Source: Neoconidiobolus thromboides FSU 785
Taxonomy: Eukaryota; Entomophthoromycota; Entomophthoromycetes; Entomophthorales; Neoconidiobolaceae
Reading direction: 5' to 3'
Assembly (NCBI GenBank): GCA_025603075.1
Contig: MU626338.1
Location: forward strand, 27,271 to 91,270
Length of the DNA stretch: 64,000 nucleotides
Every line of letters starts with the position of its first letter. Positions within the stretch are counted from its first letter, which is position 1. Positions 23,643-35,433 of the stretch are shown piece by piece. Below the pieces are notes generated by a model that saw only the letters and a program-made list of their open reading frames with translations, was not told the DNA's origin and did not search any database. The translations under genes and the position numbers were made by a program.

Positions 23643-24349
23643 TTTTTAATTAATTCAAGATTAGTTATTAAATTTATAAATGACTGTTCTTCATAAATTT
23701 GATTGTTGTTATTAACAACATTCGTCTCTTTGGTAAGACAGTTATAGCGAATTATTATTGGCTAAAAGCTAAAAGTTACTTTTTGGATGTAAACTTTAAG
23801 TGAAAAGCACTATGAATTAAACAGCAAAGTTAACATTATTTACAGCACTGATAGGTCTATAGCAATAGGAGACATAAAAATCATAGACTCAATAAAAGAT
23901 CTGAACCTATTTGCAGTAACAAAATCAAGAATTTTTATTTTCAAATAATTTTTATCTATAAGTTTTTTATAAAACTGCTCACTAAGTAGTATTGGTTTTT
24001 AAAACTAGCAGTCTACTATATTTATTTTCAAGTAGAAATATACTTGTTAAAGTGCAATGGTTAATACATTAAATTGGGGTTTTCTGCGTTTAGGTTATAA
24101 TTTATGGTAGCATACATGTATTAAAATAGAATGGTTTAGTATGACTTTATTGATTTGAGTAGGGATACGTTGAATCGTGATATCAAACTAGCAAAATATT
24201 TGATGGCACTTTTTTTATTTACCAAAATAAATTATAGCAATTTTCTAGGCAAACAACTAATTTTAAAATCTGGCAAATTAAATCTACCCATTTTTGCAAT
24301 ATTTAGAAAATTGCACTAAATTTTGACTAATCTTTGTTTAAAATATTAA
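23643..24349. other. Divergent intergenic region
   Basis: 0.7 kb between the divergent hydrolase (minus) and SPT7 (plus) starts; presumably holds both promoters. No motif stands out. Confidence 0.5.
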
Positions 24350-27300
24350 ATGTTAATTGAACATCTGGCTACTAATTACACAAAGTTGAGCCACTACGTA
24401 GCGAAGGAGGTAGAGAAGTTATATGGTTGGCGCAACTTGGTTAGCAATGTAAACTCAAAGATAATTTTACATTGTTTAAATACCGATGCTCTTTGGGATC
24501 AACTAGTGAACTACACCAATAATGACAAAGCAAAAGGATTTACAATAAAAGCAGAAATACATTGTAACGACAGTAAACTAATAAAGCCAAACATAAATGG
24601 GACAAACGAAAATTCATATGGAGGTCATGGTTATAAAGGAAATTTTATAGTAGAATCAAAGATACTAAATTTGGATGAGCAACTTTTAGAAACATCACTT
24701 AAAATACGTCACATCGTGAATGAGAAAGTTCTTCCTCATATAATGAAATCGGAATTTGGATCCTCCTGTGGAAAGGTAATTGATTTTACTCCTTATTTTT
24801 TAAATGAAAGCATCAAATCTATTTCAAGTTTGGATATCAATAGCCAACTAAGGAATAAAATTTCTGATGACTATGATTGCGATTCAGATGCTGAGGATTC
24901 ACAACCAATTGTTAAGAATGATTCTATTATTTTATGCCTTGTGGACGAGATTTCTAAATTAAATTTTAATTTTGAAGAAGAATTAAACATAAACGAAATT
25001 GAATCTGAGGATATTTATCATGACATAATTTACGATAGGGATGTATTAAATGAAGTATATGACATTTTTTCACTAAAAGAGACAATTTTTCAAAAAGACT
25101 CAGAATTGAAAGAATTAAAACAAAGACTGGACAAACTCAATCAAGTAGAATCTCCAGTAGAATCAGAAGATGAAGATGAAAAGACTGAAGATGAAAATAA
25201 TCAACATCAATCGCCTATCTTTAATTGCGATAGAGGACCATTAAAATTTTTAATGAATTTGATTGATAGAACCCAAAATAAATTAAGCTCTTCAAAGAGT
25301 GAAATAAGGTCATTAGTAGGCGAGATGAACGGAGATGATGGTAGTAACTTTATAGCTCGTAACCATAAGACGGAGCTTTATGTAGCATTAGAAATGATAG
25401 TTCAAAATTTAATCGATTTTAAGGAACATAGCTTTCCATTTTTAAATCCAGTTCAGCGAAAGAATGCACCTGATTATCATAGAGTTATCTCAAATCCTAT
25501 GGATTTATCCACATTATCTAGAAGAGTAAAAGCAAGAAAATATCAAACTCAGCAGGACTTTGAAAAGGATCTTTTTTTGATTTATTCTAATTGCAGGAAA
25601 TATAATACAGCTGAAGGTAATGAATACATAAAGCATGCGGACGCAATGGAGGATCATTCAAAAAGTTTATTAAAATCCATCCCTGAAGATTTCAATAAAC
25701 CATTTCCTATTCAAAATGGTAGAAGAGCAAGCTTTACTCCAATTAATATGAACTCAAAAAGGTCAAGTTCTACTTTAGACGCTATTGGTGAAATTGAAGA
25801 AAGACATGCTAATTCGTTACTTGATAGATCGCAGAAAGCTTCTACTGAATATAGGGCAAAGGAAAGCATAAATTTGAGGAATAAAATTAATGAAGTTTCA
25901 AATGAAATTACGAAACTTAATGAAAAATTAACTTCATTGAAATTTAAAGTTGGCCTTGATCAAGACCCAAGACTGAAAAAATGGTTAAGCATTACAAGAG
26001 ATGCAAGAGCGAACAATAGGCTGATGGGCTTTGCTTTAACTGAGAAAAAATTTGATGACTGCCCTATGATCATACAAGGCTCGTCTAATAATCTACTTCC
26101 AGAAATACTGTATAATGATTTAGAAAGAAATACGGAAACTGACACGAGCTTGACTTTTTCTAAAGCAGGTTTTAACCATTTACCGTCTAATGGAGTCAAT
26201 GGCATCCGAAAACTCAAAGCGCCCAGCTCTAGTAAAGTTGGTGAAAAAATCGATGTGTACAAAGTATATCCTGAGTTAAATATGTCAGCAACAGTTCCAA
26301 GAATAAGCAACCTGAATGATTCATCTAAATTATTTGATGAAGATTATATCGATCAGATAGAAAGGAATCAACCAAATCTCGCAGAATATAAGGAGGCTTT
26401 GATTCCAGATAGTCATTTTTCACGAGTATTTATGAATAGTATTGCTGAGTTGAAATGCACCCAAGAAATGAATGATAAAATAGGCACAGCTGAAGAATTT
26501 TTAGGAGATGACCTGGCTGGAAGTCATAATGCAGAAGCGCTTAGATCAACAATTCACTATTTAAGTACAGAATCCAAGCCAAATGTAGCGCCATTTTTAA
26601 AATTACTGTCAGATAAGGGTAAATTATTAAATTCTCCTATTGTGGATAATAATGCGGCTAATGAGATGTGCATTCGCTCAACTTCATTACTATTACAAAA
26701 TGCAGGGTTTGAATCTTGTCAAGATCATTCTCTAAAAATATTGGCACAAATTATGGGTGAATATATTGAGAAGCTTGGAAAAACAATGCGTATATACATG
26801 GACCTATATGGAAATGAAATGACAGCAGAAGAAATGTTACTGCATACATTATATGAAAATAAGGTTTCAAGCATTGAAGATATTAGTGATTATTTAGAAA
26901 TGGGTCTCGAAAGGCAATGTGAGAAATTTAGAGAAGCACAACAAAAGTTGAAAGATCATTTTAATACATTAATTTCAAGACCTAGTGGAAGCGGTATTAA
27001 TGAGGAAGGAGAATTTGATTTTGATAAAGGTCTTGACACTTTTATGGCAGGTAACTTTGAAGACGTTACTGGAGATGACTTTTTTGGATTCAAAGAACTT
27101 GGTCTGGACAGAGAATTGGGGCTTGACACACTTTCAGTTCCAGCCCGTCTTTTGTTAGGGCATAAAAGGCAGACATTCGCACATATTATGAATGGAATGG
27201 AAGATTCCATACCGCCAGACTATACCCCACCACCTGCTTATTCCCCAATTACACAATCCACAGAGGTTATAGGGCTCCTCAAAGAATATTTTGATCAAAG

Positions 27301-28078
27301 GTTAAATGATGCCCCGGACGGAGTAATTGAAGATGATAGTTTTCCACCACGCAAATCAATTAAACCTAAAGTTCCACCCGTTGGCAAACAGATAATCATT
27401 CTACGTAGAAAAATGGTTGAACATGAAGCACAAGTTGCTGCTAAAAGAGAAAAGAAGGAAAAAGAGAACGAGGAACGTAATAAGCGTAAGAAAATAAGAG
27501 AAGAAGAGCTGGAAAATAAGCGAAGGATTCGCAAGGCTGAGCGGTTGGCCAAAGCACAAGCAAAGGAAGAAGAGAGAGCAAAAAGAAGGACAGCCAAGGC
27601 TGCTATTGCTGAAGCAAGAAAGGCGGAGCTTGAACAAAAGCGAATTAATTCTCGCAAGACAAATGCTAATTATACTTCCCCAACTCCCACGACTCCTCAA
27701 AAGGAAGTTGATGAAGATAATGATTCTTTGTTTGGCTCATCACCAAGAAGTAAGTCCACATCACCGAGTCCAACCCCATCTCCGAATTATACATCGCCTG
27801 CAATTTCGAGTACATCTTCTGATGATGATGAAAAAGTTGGGATGTCAAGTAGGAATAAATTAATGCGAAAAAATAGCCCTGGGTACAATATTGGTGTCAA
27901 CAGCAAGAAGGTTAGATTTAGCCATTCAAACTCTCAAGGCCAACAGCCAAATGGACGCAGTGATTCAGCAACTATCAGCTCCACTTCAGAGGATTCAGAT
28001 AGCGACTTGTTTAATCCAAACTTGAAAAGAAGCTCCAACTCACGCAGTCGAAATTTTCATAATAGAGAAAGGGCATAA
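24350..28078 (+). CDS. SPT7: SAGA complex subunit Spt7 (bromodomain plus histone fold)
   Basis: Core subunit of the SAGA transcription coactivator. Single 1242-codon exon, unusual among the intron-rich neighbours. A bromodomain spans residues ~340-445, with FPFLNPV, APDYHRVISNPMDL, and the acetyl-lysine Asn in YSNCRKYNT. The Spt7-specific middle region contains PEL and ALIPDSHFSRVFMNSIAEL. A histone fold (NEMCIRSTSLLLQNAGFE ... LAQIMGEYIEKLGK) lies at ~765-860, followed by the signature DDFFGFKELGLD..LGLDTLSVPARLL. The C-terminus is a very long charged coiled coil (~1015-1105, Lys/Glu/Arg/Ala) and a Ser/Pro-rich tail. The start is the first ATG in frame; an additional 5' exon cannot be excluded. 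Confidence 0.92.
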   Translation: MLIEHLATNYTKLSHYVAKEVEKLYGWRNLVSNVNSKIILHCLNTDALWDQLVNYTNNDKAKGFTIKAEIHCNDSKLIKPNINGTNENSYGGHGYKGNFIVESKILNLDEQLLETSLKIRHIVNEKVLPHIMKSEFGSSCGKVIDFTPYFLNESIKSISSLDINSQLRNKISDDYDCDSDAEDSQPIVKNDSIILCLVDEISKLNFNFEEELNINEIESEDIYHDIIYDRDVLNEVYDIFSLKETIFQKDSELKELKQRLDKLNQVESPVESEDEDEKTEDENNQHQSPIFNCDRGPLKFLMNLIDRTQNKLSSSKSEIRSLVGEMNGDDGSNFIARNHKTELYVALEMIVQNLIDFKEHSFPFLNPVQRKNAPDYHRVISNPMDLSTLSRRVKARKYQTQQDFEKDLFLIYSNCRKYNTAEGNEYIKHADAMEDHSKSLLKSIPEDFNKPFPIQNGRRASFTPINMNSKRSSSTLDAIGEIEERHANSLLDRSQKASTEYRAKESINLRNKINEVSNEITKLNEKLTSLKFKVGLDQDPRLKKWLSITRDARANNRLMGFALTEKKFDDCPMIIQGSSNNLLPEILYNDLERNTETDTSLTFSKAGFNHLPSNGVNGIRKLKAPSSSKVGEKIDVYKVYPELNMSATVPRISNLNDSSKLFDEDYIDQIERNQPNLAEYKEALIPDSHFSRVFMNSIAELKCTQEMNDKIGTAEEFLGDDLAGSHNAEALRSTIHYLSTESKPNVAPFLKLLSDKGKLLNSPIVDNNAANEMCIRSTSLLLQNAGFESCQDHSLKILAQIMGEYIEKLGKTMRIYMDLYGNEMTAEEMLLHTLYENKVSSIEDISDYLEMGLERQCEKFREAQQKLKDHFNTLISRPSGSGINEEGEFDFDKGLDTFMAGNFEDVTGDDFFGFKELGLDRELGLDTLSVPARLLLGHKRQTFAHIMNGMEDSIPPDYTPPPAYSPITQSTEVIGLLKEYFDQRLNDAPDGVIEDDSFPPRKSIKPKVPPVGKQIIILRRKMVEHEAQVAAKREKKEKENEERNKRKKIREEELENKRRIRKAERLAKAQAKEEERAKRRTAKAAIAEARKAELEQKRINSRKTNANYTSPTPTTPQKEVDEDNDSLFGSSPRSKSTSPSPTPSPNYTSPAISSTSSDDDEKVGMSSRNKLMRKNSPGYNIGVNSKKVRFSHSNSQGQQPNGRSDSATISSTSEDSDSDLFNPNLKRSSNSRSRNFHNRERA

Positions 28079-28717
28079 GATAAGGATAATATGCTAAAGT
28101 ATAATTAATTTTTTCTAGAAATATTATTGAATTATTAGCGTGATCTATAAAACAATTAAAAAGAATACAAGTTTGTGAGTTATTGGTTAATTAAAGTTAT
28201 TTTAAAATTAATTTGAAGATTTACTGCGATATTTTATATTTTGGTTGTTCAGTTTGTTTTGAAATTTACATCGGAAGCCAAAGTAATCATACTATATATG
28301 CTTGTTTTTATAGATGATCTCTTGTACTTTTAGGTTTTAGCTTTTTATTTAATTGGTATTTAATATTCATCATAGTTTATTTTACAGACTATGATAGCAA
28401 GGTGAAGTTTATTAATAGTATGGTGGTAGTTTATTAAAATTAATATTTCCTTAAGCTTAAATATTCAAAAATTAATACTTAATAAACATAAAATAAATTA
28501 ACATCAATGCTTTATTTTTGGTGTAATATTAGAACTTTGATTCATATTAATATATCAGTTTTTTAAAAACACATATTTGTATATTCTTTCATTATCACAA
28601 AAAAATGATTAGAATATACAAAATTTAAAGCATACATTATAATATAAAAATATAGCAATTTACGCAGCAACCTTAAAGATTTCAATATTTCCAAAAGTTT
28701 GAAAGCTTGTCTTAAAA
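28079..28717. other. Intergenic, AT-rich
   Basis: 0.64 kb between SPT7 and JJJ1. Nothing recognised. Confidence 0.55.
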
Positions 28718-30065
28718 ATGAATGTAATCAAGTTATACTATTTTGTCATATTAATTAGTTAATAAATATCTTTAGGACATACCAGTCTGCTACTACGATT
28801 TGTTAGAAGTAAATAACGATGCAAGTGATAAAGAAATTAAGATAGCATATAGAAAACAAGCCTTAGTTTGGCATCCAGATAAAAACCCAACTAGAAACGA
28901 AGAAGCTACATTTCGATTTTCAAAGGTTCAACACGCTTACCAGGTTTTGTCGGATCCTCAAGAAAGAGCTTGGTATGATGAGAATCGAGATTCTATTTTA
29001 TTTGGTGATGGAAGCTCATCTAATAATGATATAGGAGTAGCTGAACTAATGCATTATTTCTCTTGTTTATATGTTGATTACTCTGATAAGCCTACTGGAT
29101 TCTACACAGTTCACAGAATGTTATTTGAAAAACTTACCAAAAACGAAGGTAATGAAGAGATTAAAGCTGTTCCTAGCTTTGGTGATTCAATTACTCCTTA
29201 TAGCGAAATCAAAAAGTTTTATAATTTTTGGGAAAACTTTTCAACAGATTTAGAATTTACTTGGTATGAAGAGTATAATGCATCACAAGGGCCAGATAGA
29301 AAGGCGCGAAGATACATGGAAAAAGAGAACAAGAAACTAAGGGACAATGCTAAAAAAGAATATAACTCAACTGTGAGGAATTTGGTTTTATTTATAATGA
29401 AAAGGGATCCAAGAGTTAAGGAGTATTTAGACAATAAAAAGAAAGAAAAAGAAAAAAAAGAGAATGAAAAAAAGGAAAAGATAAAGGATCAAAAACAAAA
29501 AGTAATGCAAAGTAAGTTGAACTCAGAATATGTAACCCAGGATTGGAGTGAGTTGAATCGTGAAGATGAAGAGGAGTTAAAGCTACTTGAAGAGGAATGG
29601 AGGATCAATGATTCTTTAGTGAATTCCAAAAAAGAAGAAATTATCGAAGATTTATATTGTATTGCTTGTAACAAGGACTTTAATTCGGTAAAACAGTTTG
29701 AAGCTCATAAATTAACTAAAATCCATATAAAAATGATTGAAAAGATCAAAGTTGAAATGATGAATGATGAAATGCTTTTTGATAGTATTAACGATGTCAA
29801 AAGCCAAATTAAAGATCAAGGTTTTTATTATACAGATTCTATAGATCATACAATAGAAGGGTTAGATAATCTTAGTTTGAATTCAAAAGCCAAAAAGAAT
29901 GGCAAAAAGAAGAATAAAAAGAAAGACCAGTTTAGTTATGACGAGATAGACATCATTGAAAGTGGCGAGTTATATACAAACGAAAATAGTTTAGAGTCAA
30001 AGAAAAAGAACCAAAATTTAAAAAGTTCTTTTTCTTTCGATTTACTTGAGAATGAGAATGAATGA
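28718..30065 (+). CDS. JJJ1: J-domain/zinc-finger protein Jjj1 (DNAJC21 family)
   Basis: Cytosolic Hsp70 co-chaperone that helps release Arx1 and other factors from pre-60S ribosomes. Two exons: a tiny first exon 28718-28723 (Met-Asn) and 28776-30065, 431 residues. The J-domain begins PVCYYDLLEV with HPD in LVWHPDKN (residues ~31-36). GFYTVHRMLFEKL follows, as in yeast Jjj1/human DNAJC21. Then comes a Lys/Glu coiled coil (~200-240) and a single U1-type C2H2 finger YCIACNKDFNSVKQFEAHKLTKIH (~295-318). The second zinc finger and nucleolin-like tail of the long homologs are missing; the Lys-rich end is short. The two-codon first exon is inferred from the TTTAG acceptor at 28775 and an upstream ATG with donor GTAATC. 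Confidence 0.9.
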
Positions 30066-30918
30066 TAGTATACCTCACATAATTTGATGTTTTTTTTGCA
30101 AGAAAATACGGCTAACTTGATTTTATAGTATATTCTTTCATTAATGATAATTGTTGAGTAATTCCAACTCATAGATAGGCGTGACTAGGCTTATAATTTA
30201 TAGATTAAAACTTCATTTCTAAAATAAGTCAATATCCAAGATTTAGATGTTTTTTTGTTGAATTAACTTATTATCTTACAAGTATATATTCTTTTTTACT
30301 ATTAAATACCGCATTTAATAAAACATAAACTAAAGGTACTATAATTATATTTATTTTATTAAGTTGTTTATTTTACTTTCCAAATGCCAATAACTATATA
30401 AATTTTATTGAATCTGATGTTTGAACATCGTTTTGTTTACAACATAATATAATCTACATTTATCTTGACAATGTTATATAATTCTGGTAAAAATTAAAAA
30501 ATCAAATTTGCTTATTTGGATTTTTTCAATGTTGTTTTAGCTACTTCAAACGTATATCTTAAGAGCCAACTTTTTTACTACAATATATTCTAAAGAAAAA
30601 ACTATTGAGCGTACTTTATTTTCATTCCGACACAACGCATATTATCTTTAGGTAAACTTGAATATTTATTTCTGATACACACATTTAAATACCATCAGAA
30701 CTATGTTTCAGGATAAATATCCCCTACTAAACCATATAAAATTTTATTTTTTATAATAATTTCTCCTATTTCAAATTCTTTATGACTTAATTGGAGAATT
30801 TGGGGGCTGAATAGTGATTGGTTAATATCATTGTTACGTTCAACTTTCGATGTTAATTTGCTAAAATAAGGAGCACGTCTTTAAGCCAGAAAATTTTGTT
30901 TATAAATTTATTTACAAA
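30066..30918. other. Intergenic, AT-rich
   Basis: 0.85 kb between JJJ1 and the CBS-PB1 gene; nothing recognised. Confidence 0.55.
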
Positions 30919-32783
30919 ATGTCTACAAACCGCCCCAGTTCAAGGCATAGTAATAAAAACTCAACTGTTAGCTCAAAAGGTGATGACAATTTATCGAATG
31001 CTAGACAAAGGCAAACAAAACGTGATGAGGTAATAATTTTTAATTTATATTTTGTTCATAGTTTTACTTTTAGGCTATCCGCCGTAAAGCTGAGACCGAC
31101 TTAAAAAAGAAGAGGAACCCTAACCATTCAACAAGTCAAAGGCACAGTAAACGTGTACCGGGAACTGTGTCCGCATTGAGGCCTTCTCCTGCTCTTACTG
31201 TTAATAGTACAATTAAGGTTACCGAAGCCTCTCAAATGATGGCTGCAAAAAGAGCGGACTGTGTACTTGTAGTGGATGAAGATGAGCATTTAGCAGGTAT
31301 CTTTACTGCTAAAGATTTAGCTTACAGAGTTGTTGCTGAAGGTCTTGACGCAAGAACAACTACTGTTGCTAATATCATGACACCCAATCCGCTCTGTGTA
31401 ACTTCTGATGCTAGTGCCACAGATGCTTTAAATACAATGGTTCAAAGGGGATTCCGCCATCTTCCAGTATGTAATGAAGAGGGCGATATTGTTGGACTTT
31501 TAGATATTACAAAATGTCTTTATGATGCGCTTGACAAAATGGATCGTGCTTATGGGTCAAGTCGTAAGTTATATGACGCTCTTGAAGGTGTAGAAAAAGA
31601 ATGGGCAATGCAAGCACCTCAATTTTTACAACTTATGGGCTCTTTAAAAGATCAGATCAATTGCCCTGATGTTACTACCGTTTTAGATGGAACTCTTCCA
31701 GCAGATATCTCGCCAAAAACTTCAGTTAGAGAAGCCGCAAAGGCTATGAAAGCCATCCGTACAACTGCGGTTTTAGTAACCGAAAATGATTCGATTACCG
31801 GTATTTTCACTAGTAAAGATATAGTATTGCGTGTCATTGCTGCTCAATTAGATCCATCTAACTGTAGCGTTGTAAGGGTTATGACCCCCCACCCTGATAC
31901 TGCTTTGCCAGATACCACCATCCTTGACGCATTAAAAAGAATGCATAATGGGCACTATTTAAATCTTCCAATTGTTGATGAATTCAAGCAAGTAGTTGGT
32001 ATGGTAGATGTTTTAAAATTAACTTATGCTACCCTTGAACAAATAAATAACCTTCAAGGTCAAGAAGGGGATGGATCTGGTCCAATGTGGAGTAAGTTTT
32101 GGAGTACTGCATTGGCCGGCGAGGATGAATCTACTATATCAGATTCAATGACATCTAACCAACAAACTCAAGGAGCCAGTGAAGTGTATCCACATGAGTC
32201 AGTATCTGCCATTGATGAAGATCCAACTTTAGCTGAAAATGCTAGCAAAACATTCGTATTTAAGTTTAAAGCACCTTCTGGTAAAGTATATCGTATCAAT
32301 GCTTTAGACAATAATTTCCAACAATTGAGAGATAATATTGTTGGTAAATTGATTGAAGAATCGCCTGAAACTGAGCCTAGTGCTATCCCACCAATTTGCT
32401 ATGCTGACGATGAAGGAGATCTTGTTTTGCTCCTTCACGATGACGACTTAAAGGATGCTGTACAACTTGCTCGCCAAAATGGATGGCAAAGAATTATTTT
32501 ATCTTTAGCTGAAAACCCAGAAATACCTAAAGATGAAACAATTGAAAAATCAACTCATGAGTCCGAAGTTTCTCGTAAGGCAACCCAAACTCCTGTTATA
32601 TCAGAACCAATTGAAGAACCAGCTAAGGTACAAGCCAAAGTAGCTACAGAAGAGAAGGCAGTAGTACCTCAAAAAACTGAACCTTTAATTCCAGAAAATT
32701 TAGTAATCCCAGTGGCTGTTGGTAGTGGTGTTTTGGTTGCTTTAATTGGTGTTTTCATTGTTATGAAAGCTACCTCCCGTTAA
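30919..32783 (+). CDS. Tail-anchored protein with four CBS motifs and a PB1 domain
   Basis: Two exons, 30919-31029 and 31074-32783, give 606 residues. After a basic Ser-rich N-terminus there are two CBS pairs (Bateman modules). Pair 1 is ~60-180 (MMAAKRADCVLVVDEDEHLAGIFTAKDL, IMTPNPLCV, GFRHLPV) and pair 2 is ~240-350 (AIRTTAVLV, GIFTSKDI, VMTPHPDTA, GHYLNLPIVDE). A PB1 domain follows at ~430-515 (FVFKFKAPSGKVYRINA ... LVLLLHDDDLKDAVQLA, with an OPCA-like acidic turn). One hydrophobic C-terminal helix (~577-600, IPVAVGSGVLVALIGVFIVM) ends two to four residues before the stop, typical of a tail anchor. CBS pairs usually bind adenine nucleotides; PB1 mediates heterotypic assembly. This matches the fungal CBS/PB1 family (for example S. 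pombe Mug70-like), whose role is poorly known. Confidence 0.88.
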
Positions 32784-33128
32784 ACATTTTAGATTCTAGT
32801 ATAATATTATAGTAGTAAATGTATTTCATCTCCGAATTTATTAGAATACTTTACTTTTTTGAAAAAATGTATATTATTTAACTTGTAAAAATATTTTTAG
32901 CTGTTTGATTTTGGCTTAATAGGCACTTATGTATACTGTTTAAATGTAGTATAGTCTTAAAATGCTTAAATGATATTCTTTGTTAATATATATATGATTG
33001 AACTTCTAACATAAAAACGCTGTGAAATGAATCTGTATATATTACAATTCTATACTCAAAAGAATTCTACAAAATCAATCAATAGATAGCCTGACTATTA
33101 AAGCTTAGAGGGTTTTATTTTATAACAG
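32784..33128. other. Short convergent intergenic region
   Basis: 345 bp between the stop codons of the CBS-PB1 gene (plus) and the RanGTP-binding gene (minus). AT-rich; holds both 3' ends. No element seen. Confidence 0.55.
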
Positions 33129-34433
33129 TTACTTATCCTTATTAATATACGAATCTTGTAAATACCGAGCCAACATTTCGTCCGAGATTAAAAGGTGAGA
33201 TTTTTGCTGAGAGACTTCAGCGCCTGCCAGCCTCAAAATGTATTCAAACAAGCTTAAGGCCGAAATAGGCAGGTTCTGTTTACTTTTATATCCTGAAGAT
33301 ACAATAAGTTGATTCAAAATTTCCAACTGATTAAGTCCAGCTTTTGGTTCTTTATTCTTTATTAAAAGTTCTTCTCTTTTATCTGTTTCTGTTTTATCCT
33401 TTTTTTCATCCGTTTCTTCATCCGACTCATCATTATTATAGTTATTTATTGCTAACGCAAGCCATTGTGTATCTTTTTTATCTTTTTCTTCATTAGCCAC
33501 TTTAAGTACCAGAACTGGTTCAGTTATATCTTCGATATTTAATAGTTTGCCACTTGAGCTATAATACATACTTCTGATTTTTTCAACCAAAATACGTTTC
33601 TCCCCAGGCGTAGCATCTTCATGAACTCTACCATCATCAAAATCTTCTTCTAATACAACCTCGTAGATAATTCCATCTTGATGAAACTTTCTTTCAATCC
33701 AGCCTTGGCATAATGCATATTCTTCTTTCCAAGTAAAATCTTCTTTTCCTTTAGGCCTTGAAGATGCGGAAAATAGACTATATACAGTAAACTGGATTTC
33801 TTTCCCAACTTTGACCACTTTTAAACCGCTCTGGTTCATCTGTGCGACACACGTTAAAAGTGATGATGCTTGTAACAACCGAGATGCTGATATACCTTTA
33901 GGTAACTTCGAATTCAAGTCAACGTTTGTAATCGAAAGTACTAACTGAATATAAGAAACTGTTGAATCTAACTTCCCCACTAATTTTTTTAACTCTTTTA
34001 TTATTAGCTCTGCGTCATTATGGTTTGTATCATTTGACTTTATAGGATCAGAATTAAATTTACTATTAAACTGTTCAATATCTTGTCTCAAACTGTCCGT
34101 CATTTCAATCACTGCTTCCAACGAGCTATTTCCTCTTGAAATACCTACTTCAATCAGCTCGATAGCAGGCGAAATTATATTTAATCGAAACTCAAACTCT
34201 TTTTTTAATATCTTCAACTCGAAGCTCTCTTTTTTTGTCGATGCATCTATATATTTAGTTATTTGAGCCTAAACGGTGATTAATGTTTGAATGTTAAGTT
34301 AGCTTTTATAGAGTAAAATAATTGATTAATTTAAAGATCTTATTACCATAGCTACTTTGGTTACTAACCCGAATGCTGCTTTGCCCACTAAAGACACTGC
34401 TTGTCCCGATAGTTTGGCTAGTAGTTCATCCAT
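33129..34433 (-). CDS. RanGTP-binding protein (fungal Yrb30-like family)
   Basis: Two exons: 34433-34347 (MDELLAKLSGQAVSLVGKAA...) and 34268-33129; 408 residues. The opening MDELLAKL.GQAV, then ISPAIELIEVGISRGNSSLEA and LPKGISASRLLQAS correspond to the fungal RanGTP-binding family typified by yeast Yrb30, which binds RanGTP and affects its GTPase cycle. The middle carries KEDFTWKEEYALCQGWIER and an acidic VVLEEDFDDGRVHED stretch; an Asp/Glu/Lys low-complexity insert lies at ~295-320. No membrane segment. Family membership is recognised from memory of the conserved N-terminal half, so orthology to Yrb30 itself is less sure. Confidence 0.75.
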
Positions 34434-35433
34434 ATCTTTTTATGTTAAAGTAAATAAAAAATTAGTTTAGTCATTGATTTTTGTATCATTTTAAGCTTAG
34501 TTCAGAATAATTGGTTAAATTAAAGTTTACACCTATTAGTTACGTGGTAAGTAAAAAAGTAGTTTTTATAGATTATATAGTGGATAGAAAAATAGTCTGA
34601 ATGTTTATAAATCTTCTAATAATTTGATGTTTTAGAAAAAAATAAAGCAAGATGAATAAAATGTTTAAAGGATCATTCAAAGACAGGCTAAACAATTAAC
34701 TAAACATTTCAAACTTGCTCGATAATAATGATTAATACTTTTAGCATTTTTAAAAATGTATAAAAAAGATTTTTGACCTTTCTTTAAAATCTCAGTTGTT
34801 ACGTATAGCTCACTCAATCACTGATGATACTAAAGACAGTATTAAATAATTATCAGAAAATTGTTGCACTTATTCACAAATTATGAAATGTCGCCCTAGT
34901 GCTACTAAGAGCACTATCAGTAGGTATAAATGTAATTAGTTTCCTAAAGTAAAACCTACCCGAAGCGGAAGGTCTTCTACGATCAATAATAATGCACACA
35001 GCTATACTAAAAGACGTATTACTTTAGGTGGGATGAAAACGGGGAAAGGTATACAAAAATATTTAGAATCTGTTAATATTAACTTGGTATACACTTCATG
35101 CTACAAAATGCTAGATTCTAAGTTTAAAACAAAAAATTGAGAAGAGTGATTAAAAATAAAATAAAAATGTAATAGTATTGATTAGTGTAACTTCATTAAT
35201 AGTTTATAATGACAATTAGATTACATGCCTTAGAATGGGCTTATAAATTACCGAATTGTTTTACTATTTATAAAAAACAAAATATTAGATTTAATTTGTA
35301 TGCTGAACTTATAGACTATTAATAGATAGATAATTGGAATATTTTAAATCTTAGTTAAACTATTAGTAGTTAAAACAAAAAAAATATTATTAATTATATA
35401 TAATACATACCATATATTTATCCCATTAAGCCT
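34434..35433. other. Intergenic region holding a decayed transposon
   Basis: 1 kb between the RanGTP-binding gene and NSE3, both minus strand. The middle and right part is a degenerate Tc1/mariner transposase (listed separately); the left 350 bp shows nothing else. Confidence 0.65.
34803..35327 (+). pseudogene. Decayed Tc1/mariner-type transposase
   Basis: In one forward frame starting near 34803 the translation has several in-frame stops. It still reads as the N-terminal DNA-binding part of a Tc1-like transposase: SHSITDDTKDSIK, YSQIMKC, a second-helix STISRYK, then KVKPTRSGRSSTI (the GRP/GRxR-like linker), and YLESVNINLVYTSCYKMLDSKF. After a gap, RLHALEWAYKLPNCFTIYKKQNIRF (35215-35290) resembles the RL.WAKEH..WT..DWKKVIFSDE block ahead of the first catalytic Asp. 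There is no intact DDE catalytic core. Non-autonomous and dead. Confidence 0.65.

Noticed and set aside
25960-27700. Several 84-120-codon open frames antisense to SPT7
   Set aside because: Shadow frames of a long Glu/Lys/Ser-rich coding exon; composition is the mirror of the sense strand.
34803-35160. Alternative genetic code explaining in-frame stops in the transposase-like frame
   Set aside because: TAA, TAG and TGA all occur there, and every confident gene in the window ends normally at one of them; decay is the simpler reading.
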